64,000 nt of DNA from Treponema sp. (lineage in GTDB: Bacteria > Spirochaetota > Spirochaetia > Treponematales > Breznakiellaceae): contig WRIV01000002.1 in NCBI GenBank assembly GCA_009782555.1, positions 62,001 through 126,000 of the forward strand. Direction: 5' to 3'. The notes under the pieces are model-generated. The model was not told the origin of the DNA and did not search any database. It saw only the letters and a program-made list of their open reading frames with translations. The position numbers and the translations under genes are program-made. Shown piece after piece: positions 26,117 to 35,111 of this stretch; the stretch's first letter is position 1, and every line of letters starts with the position of its first letter.

Positions 26117-28030
26117 TTATATTGTCCTTGCTGCATTCAGTATAGCGATTAACGCCACCCCTACATCGCCTATTACCGCCGCCCAAAGCGGAGCATAACC
26201 CAGAGCGCCCAGCACAAGGAGTGCCGCCTTGGCGCCCAGGGCAAACACAATGTTTTCCCTGACGATAACGGCGGTTTTTTTTGCCGTCTCCAGGGCCCCG
26301 GTAATTTTGGAAAGTTCGCCGCCCATTAATACCAGGTCCGCCGATTCTATCGCCGCATCAGAACCCATACCCATGGCGATCCCAATATCGCTGGATGCCA
26401 GTACCGGAGCGTCGTTGATTCCGTCTCCCACAAAAATCACCTTGTCCCGGTTTCCGAAACAATTTTTTTCCCGGCCCCGCTGCGTTTCCTTTTTCAATTC
26501 CTCTAGTTTTTCCACTTTTTCCCAGGGAAGGAGTTCCGCATAAAAACTGCCTATCCCCGCGGCCTCCGCCACTGCCCCGGCAGCATCCGCCGAATCACCG
26601 GTTAACATCACCGTCCTGAGCCCCCTGGCATGGAGGGCTTCCACGACGGCCCTGCTGTCCTCCCTTAATTCATCCCCAATAACAAGACGCCCCGCATATA
26701 CTCCATTCACCGCCGTATATACCATGGTCATCCCCTCATTTCCCTCCGGCGCCGTTATTCCCGCTTCCGCCAAAAAGGATCGGTTCCCCGCCAGGATCGT
26801 CTGTCCGGTTTCCGCCTGAAACAGAACTCCTTTACCGGCGGTTTCGCTGTAAGAACGAATCTTTTCCGCCGGAAACGCCGGCCCGGCCAAACCTTTTTCG
26901 CCGACAGCTTCCTGGATCGACAGGGCAACGGGATGGGTGGAATTACTTTCCGCCAAAGCGGTCAGGCGGAGCAGTTCTTCAGGACTAAAACCGGAGGCAG
27001 GAAACACTTGAACAACAGAAAAAGTTCCCCTGGTTAGGGTACCGGTTTTGTCGAATACTACCATTCCCGCCCGGTTAAGGGCATCCAAGTAATTGCCTCC
27101 CTTAACGAGGATTCCCCTTCGGGAGGATCCGCCGATGCCGCCGAAAAAACTAAGAGGGATGGAAACCACCAGGGCGCAGGGGCAGGATATCACCAGAAAA
27201 ACAAGAGAGCGCCGGATCCAAACATCAAAAGCATCTGCACCGAGAATAAGAGGCGGCAACACCGCCAGGAGGACCGCAGAAAAAACCACCGCTGGAGTAT
27301 AGTAACGGGCAAAACGGGCAATGAATTTTTCCGCCGGAGCTTTTTTTTCTTCCGCTTCCCTGACCAGTTTTAGTATCCTGGCTGCCGCCGATTCACCGGC
27401 CTCCCTTGTTGTACGAATGGTCAGGAGTCCTGAAAGATTAATCATCCCCGCCAGCACTTCGCTTCCCGGTCCGGTCCGACGGGGAAGGGATTCCCCGGTC
27501 ATGGCGGAAGTATCCATCTGAGAATTGCCCTCTTCTACCACACCGTCCAGAGGGATTTTTTCGCCGGGCCTTACGGAAATAAACTCCCCTATCCGGACTT
27601 CGTCAGGACTCACCTGCATCAAGTTACCATCTCGGTTGACAAAGGCATGATCGGGGCGCAGATCCATAAGGCCGGTGATGGATCTGCGGGATCGCCGTAT
27701 TGCCAGGTCCTGGAAAAATTCTCCTGCCTGGTAAAAGATCATCACCGCCGATCCTTCGGGATACTCGCCTATGGCAAAGGCTCCGATGGTTGCAGCGGTC
27801 ATAAGAAAGTGTTCCGTAAAAACCCTGCCTCGTATCATATTCTGAGGCACCTGGATCATCACATCGGCGCCCGAAAGGATCCATGCGGCGAAAAAAAGAA
27901 TCTTTTCTGCCCTGGCCGGAAATCCGGCCGGGGCAGAGGCGAAGGCTGCGGCAAAACAAAAAAGCCCCGCAAACTGGGCCGTTCGTTTTAGTATTTCAAT
28001 CTTGGGTAATTCCTTGGGTAATTCAATGAT
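26117..28030 (-). CDS. P1B-type heavy-metal-exporting ATPase (non-AUG start?)
   Basis: A metal pump of the CadA/ZntA kind. Visible are the phosphatase loop TSAMTGESLPR, the metal-binding SCPCALVVSIP in the sixth membrane helix, the phosphorylated aspartate in VFDKTGTLTRG, the P1B HP signature in STHPVALSIQ, and GDGINDAPVLASSDIGIAMG. There is no N-terminal metal-binding domain. A GTG at 27862 would delete the first membrane pair; the frame stays open upstream and encodes fitting hydrophobic helices (AGLFCFAAAFASAPAGF, KILFFAAWILSGA) back to AUC-AUU at 28030-28025, six bases after a strong -10. I therefore extend it to 28030. Probable substrates are Zn, Cd or Pb. Confidence 0.85.
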   Translation of the reverse strand: MIELPKELPKIEILKRTAQFAGLFCFAAAFASAPAGFPARAEKILFFAAWILSGADVMIQVPQNMIRGRVFTEHFLMTAATIGAFAIGEYPEGSAVMIFYQAGEFFQDLAIRRSRRSITGLMDLRPDHAFVNRDGNLMQVSPDEVRIGEFISVRPGEKIPLDGVVEEGNSQMDTSAMTGESLPRRTGPGSEVLAGMINLSGLLTIRTTREAGESAAARILKLVREAEEKKAPAEKFIARFARYYTPAVVFSAVLLAVLPPLILGADAFDVWIRRSLVFLVISCPCALVVSIPLSFFGGIGGSSRRGILVKGGNYLDALNRAGMVVFDKTGTLTRGTFSVVQVFPASGFSPEELLRLTALAESNSTHPVALSIQEAVGEKGLAGPAFPAEKIRSYSETAGKGVLFQAETGQTILAGNRSFLAEAGITAPEGNEGMTMVYTAVNGVYAGRLVIGDELREDSRAVVEALHARGLRTVMLTGDSADAAGAVAEAAGIGSFYAELLPWEKVEKLEELKKETQRGREKNCFGNRDKVIFVGDGINDAPVLASSDIGIAMGMGSDAAIESADLVLMGGELSKITGALETAKKTAVIVRENIVFALGAKAALLVLGALGYAPLWAAVIGDVGVALIAILNAARTI

Positions 28031-28036
28031 GAAACC

Positions 28037-28066
28037 AGCATAGTCCTAAACTAAAGTTTGTGTCAA
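28037..28066 (-). promoter_or_regulatory. P1B ATPase promoter with palindrome in the spacer
   Basis: Minus-strand TTGACA (28061-28066) and TATGCT (28037-28042), 18 bases apart. The spacer contains the inverted repeat AAACT-TT-AGTTT (28048-28059), placed where a metal-sensing repressor or MerR-like activator would bind. No regulator gene is adjacent. Initiation about six bases after the -10 would put the transcript start at the AUC codon. Confidence 0.65.
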
Positions 28067-28137
28067 ATATCCTCTGCATGACAGATATTTAGAGACAAAC
28101 GAGAAATTTTGCTTTATACTGGATACAGGAGGGGCAC

Positions 28138-30156
28138 ATGGCAAAAAACAGCAAAAACCGGCTCATCGGAGCGGCAATTCCCGTGGGAGCCCTGCGCAGC
28201 GGCAAAAATACCGGAGTGGGAGAATATCTTGATCTTATTGAATTTGCTGAGCTTTGCGTTGATATGGGAGTGGGACTGATTCAGATACTTCCAGTCAACG
28301 ATACGGGCTACGAAAGCTCCCCCTACAGCGCCCTGACCGCATTTGCCCTGCACCCCCTGTATATCAGATTAAGCGCCATGGAAGAAGCTGCACCGTTTTC
28401 GAATGAAATTGAAAAACTGGGAAAAAAATTCGAAGGGGAAACCCGTTTTCCCTATTACCAGATACTGTGTGCAAAAATGGAACTTTTACGAAAAATCTAC
28501 AGGGAGAACAAAGAGACCGCCGAAAAGGATCCAGAACTTGCCCGATGGATAAAAGAAAATTCATGGGTCAGGGCCTATGCGGTATTCCGCAGGTTAAAGG
28601 AGTCCAACGAAGAAAAAAGCTGGAAAGAATGGAAAAACCACCGCCAGGCAAGTGCGGAAGATATCAACAATCTCTGGGATGATCCCGTCCTAAAGGAGGA
28701 GCACCTTTTCTGGGCCTGGCTGCAAAAAGCCCTGGCCCGGCAGTTTTCCCAGGCCGCCGCTGCCATTCGGGACCGGGGTCTTTTGCTCGAAGGGGATCTC
28801 CCGATTTTAATGAACGAAGATTCTTGTGACGTTTGGGCTAATCCTGGAATATTCCGTTCCGATTTATCCGCCGGAGCACCCCCTGATATGTACAGTCCCG
28901 AAGGCCAGAACTGGGGATTTCCCATCTATAATTGGGAAGCCCAGGCCAAAGACAACTATAGCTGGTGGAAGGGACGGCTTAAGGAGGCAGAAAAATACTA
29001 CGCTGCCTACCGGATCGATCATGTGCTGGGCTTTTTCCGCATCTGGGCTTCTTCCCGGACGGATAATACTTCCATCCTGGGCCGGTTTGCTCCCTATATA
29101 CCGGTAACCAGGAAGGATCTGGAAAAGCTTGAATTCAACGGGGATCGAATACGCTGGCTTTCCAGACCCCATGTCCCATCGAAAGAAATATGGGACGGCA
29201 TACGGCAGAATTGGGGCAGTTCAACCTCGGCGGGGGAAATTGCCGCAGAAGCGGAACAGGTCTTTGATCGGGCACTCTCCCGGATCGGCAGTGAGGAATT
29301 GTGGTTTTTTAAGGAAACCATCAAGGGAGAAAAAGATATCGCCCGCCTGGGTCTCCACCCCGCGGCGGAAAAAACACTGACCCGGGCCTGGCATAACCGG
29401 CTTTTTTATGAATATGAAGAAGGGAAATTTTTTCCTTCCTGGTACTACCCCAATTCAACGGCCTGGGACTCCCTCTCGGAAAAGGAACGGGAAACTCTGG
29501 AAAAACTCATCATGGAACACAGGATCGAATCGGAAAAAATCTGGGAAAAGGAAGGAATGAAGCTTCTTTCGGTCCTCACCGAATCTTCTTCCATGCTTCC
29601 CTGTGCAGAGGATCTGGGCGCCGTGCCGGAATGCGTACCCCTGGTTCTTTCCCGGCTGCACATTTTGGGTCTGAGGGTAATACGGTGGTGCCGCAGATGG
29701 GATAAAAAGGACCAGCCCTATATACCCTTTGAAAACTACCCTGAACTGTCGGTCTGCACGACTTCGGTTCATGATAGTTCCACCCTGAGGGAATGGTGGA
29801 ATACCGAGGCGGACCAGGAAATTTTTGCGGGCTTTATCGGCGTGCCCTCGCTGCCAAAAGTGTACAATCCCGGCACAGCAAAGATCATTCTAAAGCATAC
29901 CGCCGCTGCCGCTTCCCGGTTCCGGGTTTTCCAAATCCAGGACCTGCTCCACCTGTCCCAAAAATGGTATGCCGCCGATCCCGCCTCGGAACGGATCAAT
30001 GTGCCCGGTACCGCCAACGCCTTTAACTGGACATACAGAATTCCTGCTCCCATAAGCAAGATCCGGGGAGACAGCGATTTTATCCAAAGCGTCAGGGACC
30101 TTGCGGGGACCCCCGTCAAAAAAACTGCCGGCGAATCGATGAGACAGCCTGAATAG
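28138..30156 (+). CDS. malQ: 4-alpha-glucanotransferase
   Basis: Glycoside hydrolase family 77 amylomaltase, which transfers maltosyl units between alpha-1,4-glucans. GH77 landmarks: GVGLIQILPVNDTGYESSPYS, LPILMNEDSCDVWANP, the nucleophile region YYAAYRIDHVLGFFRIW, MLPCAEDLGAVPECV (acid/base) and TTSVHDSSTLREWW. At 672 residues it is longer than the typical 500-residue MalQ, with inserts in the middle third. AGGAGGGG precedes the ATG and a TATACT -10 lies at 28115-28120. No other glycogen gene is in the window. Confidence 0.93.
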   Translation: MAKNSKNRLIGAAIPVGALRSGKNTGVGEYLDLIEFAELCVDMGVGLIQILPVNDTGYESSPYSALTAFALHPLYIRLSAMEEAAPFSNEIEKLGKKFEGETRFPYYQILCAKMELLRKIYRENKETAEKDPELARWIKENSWVRAYAVFRRLKESNEEKSWKEWKNHRQASAEDINNLWDDPVLKEEHLFWAWLQKALARQFSQAAAAIRDRGLLLEGDLPILMNEDSCDVWANPGIFRSDLSAGAPPDMYSPEGQNWGFPIYNWEAQAKDNYSWWKGRLKEAEKYYAAYRIDHVLGFFRIWASSRTDNTSILGRFAPYIPVTRKDLEKLEFNGDRIRWLSRPHVPSKEIWDGIRQNWGSSTSAGEIAAEAEQVFDRALSRIGSEELWFFKETIKGEKDIARLGLHPAAEKTLTRAWHNRLFYEYEEGKFFPSWYYPNSTAWDSLSEKERETLEKLIMEHRIESEKIWEKEGMKLLSVLTESSSMLPCAEDLGAVPECVPLVLSRLHILGLRVIRWCRRWDKKDQPYIPFENYPELSVCTTSVHDSSTLREWWNTEADQEIFAGFIGVPSLPKVYNPGTAKIILKHTAAAASRFRVFQIQDLLHLSQKWYAADPASERINVPGTANAFNWTYRIPAPISKIRGDSDFIQSVRDLAGTPVKKTAGESMRQPE

Positions 30157-30164
30157 CCGCCACC

Positions 30165-30193
30165 TTGACTAACCCGCCCCTTTCGGGTATGAT
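30165..30193 (+). promoter_or_regulatory. Strong promoter of the rpsP operon
   Basis: TTGACT (30165-30170) and TATGAT (30188-30193), exactly 17 bases apart. A leader of about 60 bases follows and ends with AGGAGG (30249-30254) before the rpsP ATG, in contrast to the leaderless starts elsewhere in the window. Confidence 0.8.
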
Positions 30194-30262
30194 TTACCTT
30201 CTACAGCGCTGCACATGGTGACGGTTGTATAGATTGATTGCAGAAGTTAGGAGGATTGTTGC

Positions 30263-30514
30263 ATGGGCGCAAGGATTAGGCTCAAAAAATTCGGGACCAA
30301 AAAACGGCCGTATTACCGTATTGTGGTAATGGACAGCCGTGTACCCAGGGACGGAAAAACCATAGAAGAATTGGGTTACTACCATCCCATTGAGGCCGAA
30401 GACAAGCAGATTGTATTTAATGCCGAAAAGGTCAAAACCTGGATTCAAAACGGGGCTACGGTAACCGATACGGTACGGAGCCTTCTGAATAAAAAGGATT
30501 TTTCCCTAAAATAA
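30263..30514 (+). CDS. rpsP: 30S ribosomal protein S16
   Basis: An 83-residue small-subunit protein with the S16 opening IRLKKFGTKKRPYYRIVVMD and the usual PRDGKTIEELGYYHP. It is the first gene of the rpsP-khpA-rimM-trmD-rplS ribosome-assembly operon, with a canonical Shine-Dalgarno site. Confidence 0.97.
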   Translation: MGARIRLKKFGTKKRPYYRIVVMDSRVPRDGKTIEELGYYHPIEAEDKQIVFNAEKVKTWIQNGATVTDTVRSLLNKKDFSLK

Positions 30515-30561
30515 AAGCGCTTTTTCAAAACCGAAAATTGAAAAGCCTTAAGGATCAAACA

Positions 30562-30795
30562 ATGGAAAAAGATTTAATTGAATATATCGCCAAATCCCTG
30601 GTGGACAACCCTTCCGAAGTAACGGTTAACCTTGTTGAAGGAGAAAAATCCACCATCCTGGAACTCCGGGTAGCGGCGGATGATATTGGAAAAGTTATCG
30701 GCAAGCACGGACGCATTGCCAAGGCCATGAGGACCGTACTCCAGGCGGCGACCGCAAAAAACGGTAAACACACGGTTTTGGAAATCCTGGATTAA
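30562..30795 (+). CDS. khpA: KH-domain RNA-binding protein KhpA
   Basis: A 77-residue single KH domain. The GxxG loop is in DIGKVIGKHGRIAKAMRTV and the start EKDLIEYIAKSLVDNPSEV is typical. KhpA works with KhpB in RNA binding and cell-envelope regulation in other bacteria. The start is ATG 30562, with AAGGAT upstream. Its place between rpsP and rimM is the conserved one. Confidence 0.95.
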   Translation: MEKDLIEYIAKSLVDNPSEVTVNLVEGEKSTILELRVAADDIGKVIGKHGRIAKAMRTVLQAATAKNGKHTVLEILD

Positions 30796-30832
30796 CATCC
30801 TGGGTTAACCGTTTTTCCGGACAAGCCGGATT

Positions 30833-31330
30833 ATGACCGAACGTTTTGCTACGGCCCTTCTTGGTTCACCCTTTGGTCTGACCGGACGGGTAAAAATTGA
30901 ACCGTTTTCGGGAGAAGAAGGCCATCTCCTTGGCCTGAAAAAGGCGCTCCTCCGCTTAGGAACACTGGAAAAAGAATACACCATTGAAGAAGTTTTTACC
31001 GCCCCCCTTTCGATCAAACTGAAAGGAATAGACAGCCCCGAGGCGGCTAAAACCCTAAAGGGATCGGAAATCCTCGTGCCCCGGGAACAAGCAGCACCCC
31101 TCCAGGAAGGGGAATTTTATGTTGAGGATCTCCGGGGGCTGGAAGTCATTGCCGGGGGCAAAACAATAGGATTCATCACCGATGTGATCGAAGGGGGCGG
31201 CGGTTTCCTGGCGGAACTTCTCCTTGTACCGGGAGAAAAGCGGCTGGTTCCTTTCCGGAACGAATTTTTTGGCCCGGTTGATCCGGCGGCAGGCCGGACA
31301 GAACTGCTGGCTCCCTGGATATTAGAATGA
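30833..31330 (+). CDS. rimM: 16S rRNA processing protein RimM
   Basis: A 165-residue 30S maturation factor. The N-terminal RimM domain starts with FATALLGSPFGLTGRVKIEP; the C-terminal PRC barrel contains EGEFYVEDLRGLEVI and KRLVPFRNEFFGPVD. The stop overlaps trmD by four bases (ATGA). Confidence 0.95.
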   Translation: MTERFATALLGSPFGLTGRVKIEPFSGEEGHLLGLKKALLRLGTLEKEYTIEEVFTAPLSIKLKGIDSPEAAKTLKGSEILVPREQAAPLQEGEFYVEDLRGLEVIAGGKTIGFITDVIEGGGGFLAELLLVPGEKRLVPFRNEFFGPVDPAAGRTELLAPWILE

Positions 31331-32082
31331 AATTTACTGTCCTAACATTGTTTCCGGAAATCACCAACGCATATTTTGCCAGTTCCATCATGGCTAAAGC
31401 GCTGGAAAAGGGAATTATTCAATACCGGGCGGTAAACATCCGGGATTTTGCCCTGGACAAACATAAAACCTGCGACGACGCTCCCTATGGCGGCGGGCCA
31501 GGGATGCTCATGCTGGCGGAACCCTTAAGCCGGGCTTTGAAATCGATAGATACTGCCGGAAGTTCTCATGTAATTTGCCTTACTCCATCGGGTCGGCTTT
31601 TTACTCAAAAGCGGGCACAGGAGCTTGCCGTCATGGAGGAAATCGTTCTAATATGCGGCCGATACGAGGGGATTGATCAGAGAATCATCGATACCTATGT
31701 GGACGAGGAACTTTCTATTGGAGACTATGTTCTGTCCTCCGGCGAGGCTGCGGCCCTGGCGGTAGTTGATGCGATATACCGGCTGGTGGACTGGGTGATT
31801 ACCCCCGAATCCTTGACGGAGGAAAGTTTTTCCGGGGGACTCCTGGAGTATCCCCAGTATACACGGCCTGAAATTTTTGATACGATGAAGGTTCCTGAAG
31901 TTCTGTTATCGGGACATCATGAAAATATACGGTGCTGGCGTCAAAAAAAGCGGGTGGAAAAAACCCTTGCTTTCCGGCCTGAGCTCCTGGAACGGGGCTT
32001 AAGGGAAGGGCTTTTTGATGCGGAAACCGTGAAACTCATAGAGAAAGTGAGAGAAGACAATGAACGAGATAAAGGCGATTGA
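31327..32082 (+). CDS. trmD: tRNA (guanine-N1)-methyltransferase
   Basis: Methylates G37 of tRNAs to prevent frameshifting. TrmD landmarks: [40 protein letters not shown] and the knotted SAM-site segment [17 protein letters not shown]. 251 residues. Its end overlaps rplS by 23 bases. Confidence 0.97.
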   Translation: MKFTVLTLFPEITNAYFASSIMAKALEKGIIQYRAVNIRDFALDKHKTCDDAPYGGGPGMLMLAEPLSRALKSIDTAGSSHVICLTPSGRLFTQKRAQELAVMEEIVLICGRYEGIDQRIIDTYVDEELSIGDYVLSSGEAAALAVVDAIYRLVDWVITPESLTEESFSGGLLEYPQYTRPEIFDTMKVPEVLLSGHHENIRCWRQKKRVEKTLAFRPELLERGLREGLFDAETVKLIEKVREDNERDKGD

Positions 32083-32455
32083 AGCCGCCCAGATGAAGTC
32101 GGAACTAGACAATTTTAAGGTTGGCGATACGGTCAAGGTCCATTTTAAGATCGTGGAAGGAAAAACCGAACGGATCCAAATCTATGAAGGGCTGGTTATT
32201 GCGATGAAGAATTCCGGGGTTGGGAAGACCTTTACGGTCCGGAAAAATTCCTACGGCGTGGGAGTGGAACGGGTATTCCCCATTCATTCCCCCCGGATTG
32301 CCCGGGTGGAACGGGTACGGCCCGGCAGGGTCCGGCGAGCCAAATTGTACTATATCAGGGACAAGATCGGTAAGGCCGCGAAAATCAAGGAACTCATCAT
32401 CAAAAAAGCCTCCAAGGTCAAAGCTATGGAAATCAAAACTGAAAGCCAGGCATAG
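32060..32455 (+). CDS. rplS: 50S ribosomal protein L19
   Basis: A 131-residue large-subunit protein at the subunit interface. L19 motifs: [36 protein letters not shown] and [11 protein letters not shown]. The ATG lies inside the 3' end of trmD with a GAGAGAAG-like ribosome-binding site, so translation is coupled. The C-terminus is extended and lysine-rich. Confidence 0.97.
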   Translation: MNEIKAIEAAQMKSELDNFKVGDTVKVHFKIVEGKTERIQIYEGLVIAMKNSGVGKTFTVRKNSYGVGVERVFPIHSPRIARVERVRPGRVRRAKLYYIRDKIGKAAKIKELIIKKASKVKAMEIKTESQA

Positions 32456-32470
32456 TACGCTGAAACTACC

Positions 32471-33586
32471 TTGAAAGTTCATGGTACTAATCAGACATTT
32501 GTTCCGTCAAACACCGTAAAAAATGCTGATAGGGCCGTTCAAGATAAACAAGACGCTGCCCAAACCAAACCGGCTGTTTCTCCCGTTAAACCGGCGGCCA
32601 TGGTAGAACGATCTGCCGCCAAACTACCGGCGCTTCTTTCTTCCCTTAATCTGCCCCAGGATAACCTATCCCGGTCAATTCTCGCCTTCGCTCGTTTTTT
32701 TTCCCTGCCCTTGGAGTCAAAACTGCTGAATACCCTCCGCCGGGAAGTGCTGGGACAAACAGGAAAAACCGGACAGGAAGCTGCTGCCCTGGGATCCGCC
32801 GCCGCCGCGGACAAGGGCATAAAACTGGGAGAAAAAGCCCTTGGCGAATATACCGCCGCCATTGAAGGATCGCTTAAAAGTTTTATCCAGGACAATCCTG
32901 CCGGAACCCCGGTACATTCAGCCAATCCAGATAATCAGGAACCGCCAGAGCAAAATCCGGAACAAGGAGGGGATTCTCCTCTGGGAAACCAGAAACAACG
33001 CAGCCAGGGAGAAGAAGCAGGAGGCAATTTCAGGGATCCTTCGCAGGAAAATCTTCCACACTCCCCGGAAGCTGACAGCCAAGCCCAGCCCAAACTACAG
33101 GTTCCGGCACTGCAATGGCAGATAACGGAAATCCTGGAAAAAAGACCCCTCCTTGACTTGATCAACCGGCTCACCGGAAAAAACGGCCGCTGGGCAGCAA
33201 TTCCTTTTTCCTTCTGCAAAAACGGCCTTGAATTCACCGTTTCCCTGCGAATTTTCTTAAGCAAAACCCCCTTTTCGGCTGAAACCACCCTTTCCGAACG
33301 ATTAACTGCGGATATCAAGGTGTCAGGCGCAGGCAAAGGAAAACATTGGCTAATTACCCTGGAAAAACCAAATCCGGCAAATTTTGCCAAAAATTCAACG
33401 TATCCAGAAGATCGGGTAATCATCTTTACTGAACCGGAATACACACCGGCAGATAAAAAAAACCTCGCCAAGGAACTTGCAAAAACCCTCGGCCTCGCCT
33501 CAAACAGGGTATTTTTCATGGAGAGACCTCCCCTTTTTGCCGATTCAAGAGAAGAACTCTTGCTATCAATAGACGAGAAGGTGTAA
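32471..33586 (+). CDS. FliK/YlqG-like protein
   Basis: A 371-residue protein. The N-terminal 220 residues are low complexity (Ala, Pro, Gln and Lys rich, with a charged PEQNPEQGGDSP-type region). The C-terminal part (about 225-371) is folded, with alternating strands (LEFTVSLRIFL, KHWLITLEKP) and a conserved-looking end (ELAKTLGLASNRVFFME). A disordered N-terminus with a folded beta-rich C-terminus resembles FliK hook-length proteins. The neighbouring FlhB-like gene parallels the ylqG-ylqH pair downstream of rplS in Bacillus. The start looks like TTG and lacks a clear Shine-Dalgarno site. The function is inferred from context only. Confidence 0.6.
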   Translation: MKVHGTNQTFVPSNTVKNADRAVQDKQDAAQTKPAVSPVKPAAMVERSAAKLPALLSSLNLPQDNLSRSILAFARFFSLPLESKLLNTLRREVLGQTGKTGQEAAALGSAAAADKGIKLGEKALGEYTAAIEGSLKSFIQDNPAGTPVHSANPDNQEPPEQNPEQGGDSPLGNQKQRSQGEEAGGNFRDPSQENLPHSPEADSQAQPKLQVPALQWQITEILEKRPLLDLINRLTGKNGRWAAIPFSFCKNGLEFTVSLRIFLSKTPFSAETTLSERLTADIKVSGAGKGKHWLITLEKPNPANFAKNSTYPEDRVIIFTEPEYTPADKKNLAKELAKTLGLASNRVFFMERPPLFADSREELLLSIDEKV

Positions 33587-33587
33587 A

Positions 33588-33854
33588 GTGAATAAAGGGA
33601 AGAAAGCCGCCGCCGTTGCCTATAATCCCCCCCAGCCGGCGCCATTGCTTCTCGCCGGCGGAAAAGGCCGGGAAGCGGAACGCATTCTGGAGGAAGCCCG
33701 CAAAGCAGGCATTGCCATAGTGGAAGATCCTGGCTTAGCGGCCATGCTTGAAGCCTCCAAACCGGGAGATTATATTCCTCCCTGGTGTTGGGAGGCAGTG
33801 GCAAAGATCCTTGCCTTTATACTTGCAAGGGAATCAGCATCCATTGAGAATTAA
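33588..33854 (+). CDS. FlhB C-terminal-domain-like protein (YlqH type)
   Basis: An 88-residue protein resembling the cytoplasmic FlhBc domain alone: AAAVAYNPPQPAPLLLAGGKG, then ARKAGIAIVEDPGLAAML and YIPPWCWEAVAKILAFIL. The FlhB autocleavage tetrapeptide NPTH is not present (YNPPQP is in its place), so cleavage and export-switching are not expected. Free FlhBc homologues occur beside FliK-like proteins in several phyla. The GTG start is preceded by GAGAAGG and follows the FliK-like stop by one base. Confidence 0.8.
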   Translation: MNKGKKAAAVAYNPPQPAPLLLAGGKGREAERILEEARKAGIAIVEDPGLAAMLEASKPGDYIPPWCWEAVAKILAFILARESASIEN

Positions 33855-33881
33855 TCTTTGGAATAAAAAAGGACACACGGG

Positions 33882-35111
33882 ATGAAAAAAATCGAAGTAA
33901 AAACCCTCCACCCGGGAATGGTTTTTTCCGCCCCGGTGTATATCGAAGGAAACAGCCTTTTAGTCCCCGCAGGTATTGCGATCCGGAAAAAAGATATCGA
34001 TCACTTGATAAACTGGGGTTATTCCGTTGTATCCACTGAGGGAGAACCGGTAAAGGCCGAAGTTGCACATGAAGTAACCGAAGAATTAGAACTAACAGAA
34101 CAACCAGACATTCCAGCCGTAGAACCCGATGAGGCTTTTCCAGGACTTTCCGGGGGGCCAAAAAAAACTACCGGAAATGTTCTTTCCCTGGTAGATGTCC
34201 AGGAAAACAAAGGGGCTTATCGCAGTTATATCGACCTGATTGAACGGCTGGATGCGGTTTTTTCCAATGTTGAATCAGGCATTTCCGTGGAGCCCCGGAC
34301 CGTAGACAACCTGACCGGGCGGCTTCTCCAGGCAGTCAGGGAAGAACGAGACCATATTATAGGGTTTATCCTGGGCGGAGAAGTTTCCGGGCATATGCTG
34401 GCAAAAAATTCGGTGAACACCGCCATTTTGGCCGCTTTGATCGCCACGGAATTGAAATTCACGCACCACAAAGTGATGCAAATAGTTACCGGCGCCCTCC
34501 TCCATGATGTTGGAATGCTCCGGCTGCCCAAAGAAATAACCGATAAATCCGGAGGACTGTCCGAGGCAGAACTGCAGCGTATGCAGGCCCACCCTTTGTA
34601 TGCTTATAAAATCATAACCAAAGAACTGCTTTACCCCGAGGATGTGGGACTGGTTGCCCTGCAGCACCATGAACGCTGGGATGGCGAAGGATATCCCCGG
34701 CGTATTTCCGGCACCGATATTGATAGTGGTGCCCGGATTGTGTCCGTGACGGATGCTTTTGAAGCCATGGTCAGCGAAAAGCCTTACCGAAATTCCATGA
34801 TGGGTTACCAGGCCATGAAAAACCTGCTTTCCGACAATTCCCGGCGTTTTGACCCGGATATTCTAAAAGCCTTTATCAAAACCATGGGTATCTATCCCAT
34901 TGGGTCCATCATTTTGCTTAACAATGGTGTCATAGCCAGGGTAACGGAAGTACAAGGTGATGCTCCATTGCGGCCAAAAATCCGCATCTTGATCGACGAA
35001 TTCGGTAAAATGTACAGGCAAGACGAAGGAGAATTAATCGACCTCCTGACCGAAAAGAGTTTTTTTATTGCCCGGGCACTGGATCCCAAGGAAATTTCAA
35101 AAAAATTATGA
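33882..35111 (+). CDS. HD-GYP cyclic-di-GMP phosphodiesterase
   Basis: A 409-residue protein. The N-terminal region (1-150) is a DUF3391-like segment (VKTLHPGMVFSAPVYIEGN) plus an acidic linker. The HD-GYP domain is at about 175-370: GALLHDVGMLRLPKEI carries the HD pair, LQHHERWDGEGYPRRI is the HH-GYP element and SVTDAFEAMVSEKPYR follows. These residues support hydrolysis of c-di-GMP. There is no membrane segment. It lies in the same operon as the GGDEF cyclase at 36352, so opposite activities are co-expressed. The stop overlaps yraN (ATGA). Confidence 0.93.
   Translation: MKKIEVKTLHPGMVFSAPVYIEGNSLLVPAGIAIRKKDIDHLINWGYSVVSTEGEPVKAEVAHEVTEELELTEQPDIPAVEPDEAFPGLSGGPKKTTGNVLSLVDVQENKGAYRSYIDLIERLDAVFSNVESGISVEPRTVDNLTGRLLQAVREERDHIIGFILGGEVSGHMLAKNSVNTAILAALIATELKFTHHKVMQIVTGALLHDVGMLRLPKEITDKSGGLSEAELQRMQAHPLYAYKIITKELLYPEDVGLVALQHHERWDGEGYPRRISGTDIDSGARIVSVTDAFEAMVSEKPYRNSMMGYQAMKNLLSDNSRRFDPDILKAFIKTMGIYPIGSIILLNNGVIARVTEVQGDAPLRPKIRILIDEFGKMYRQDEGELIDLLTEKSFFIARALDPKEISKKL

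Noticed and set aside
28001-28024. Tandem 12-bp repeat (CTTGGGTAATTC twice)
   Set aside because: It is an in-frame duplication giving ELPKELPK near the ATPase N-terminus; simple local duplication explains it.
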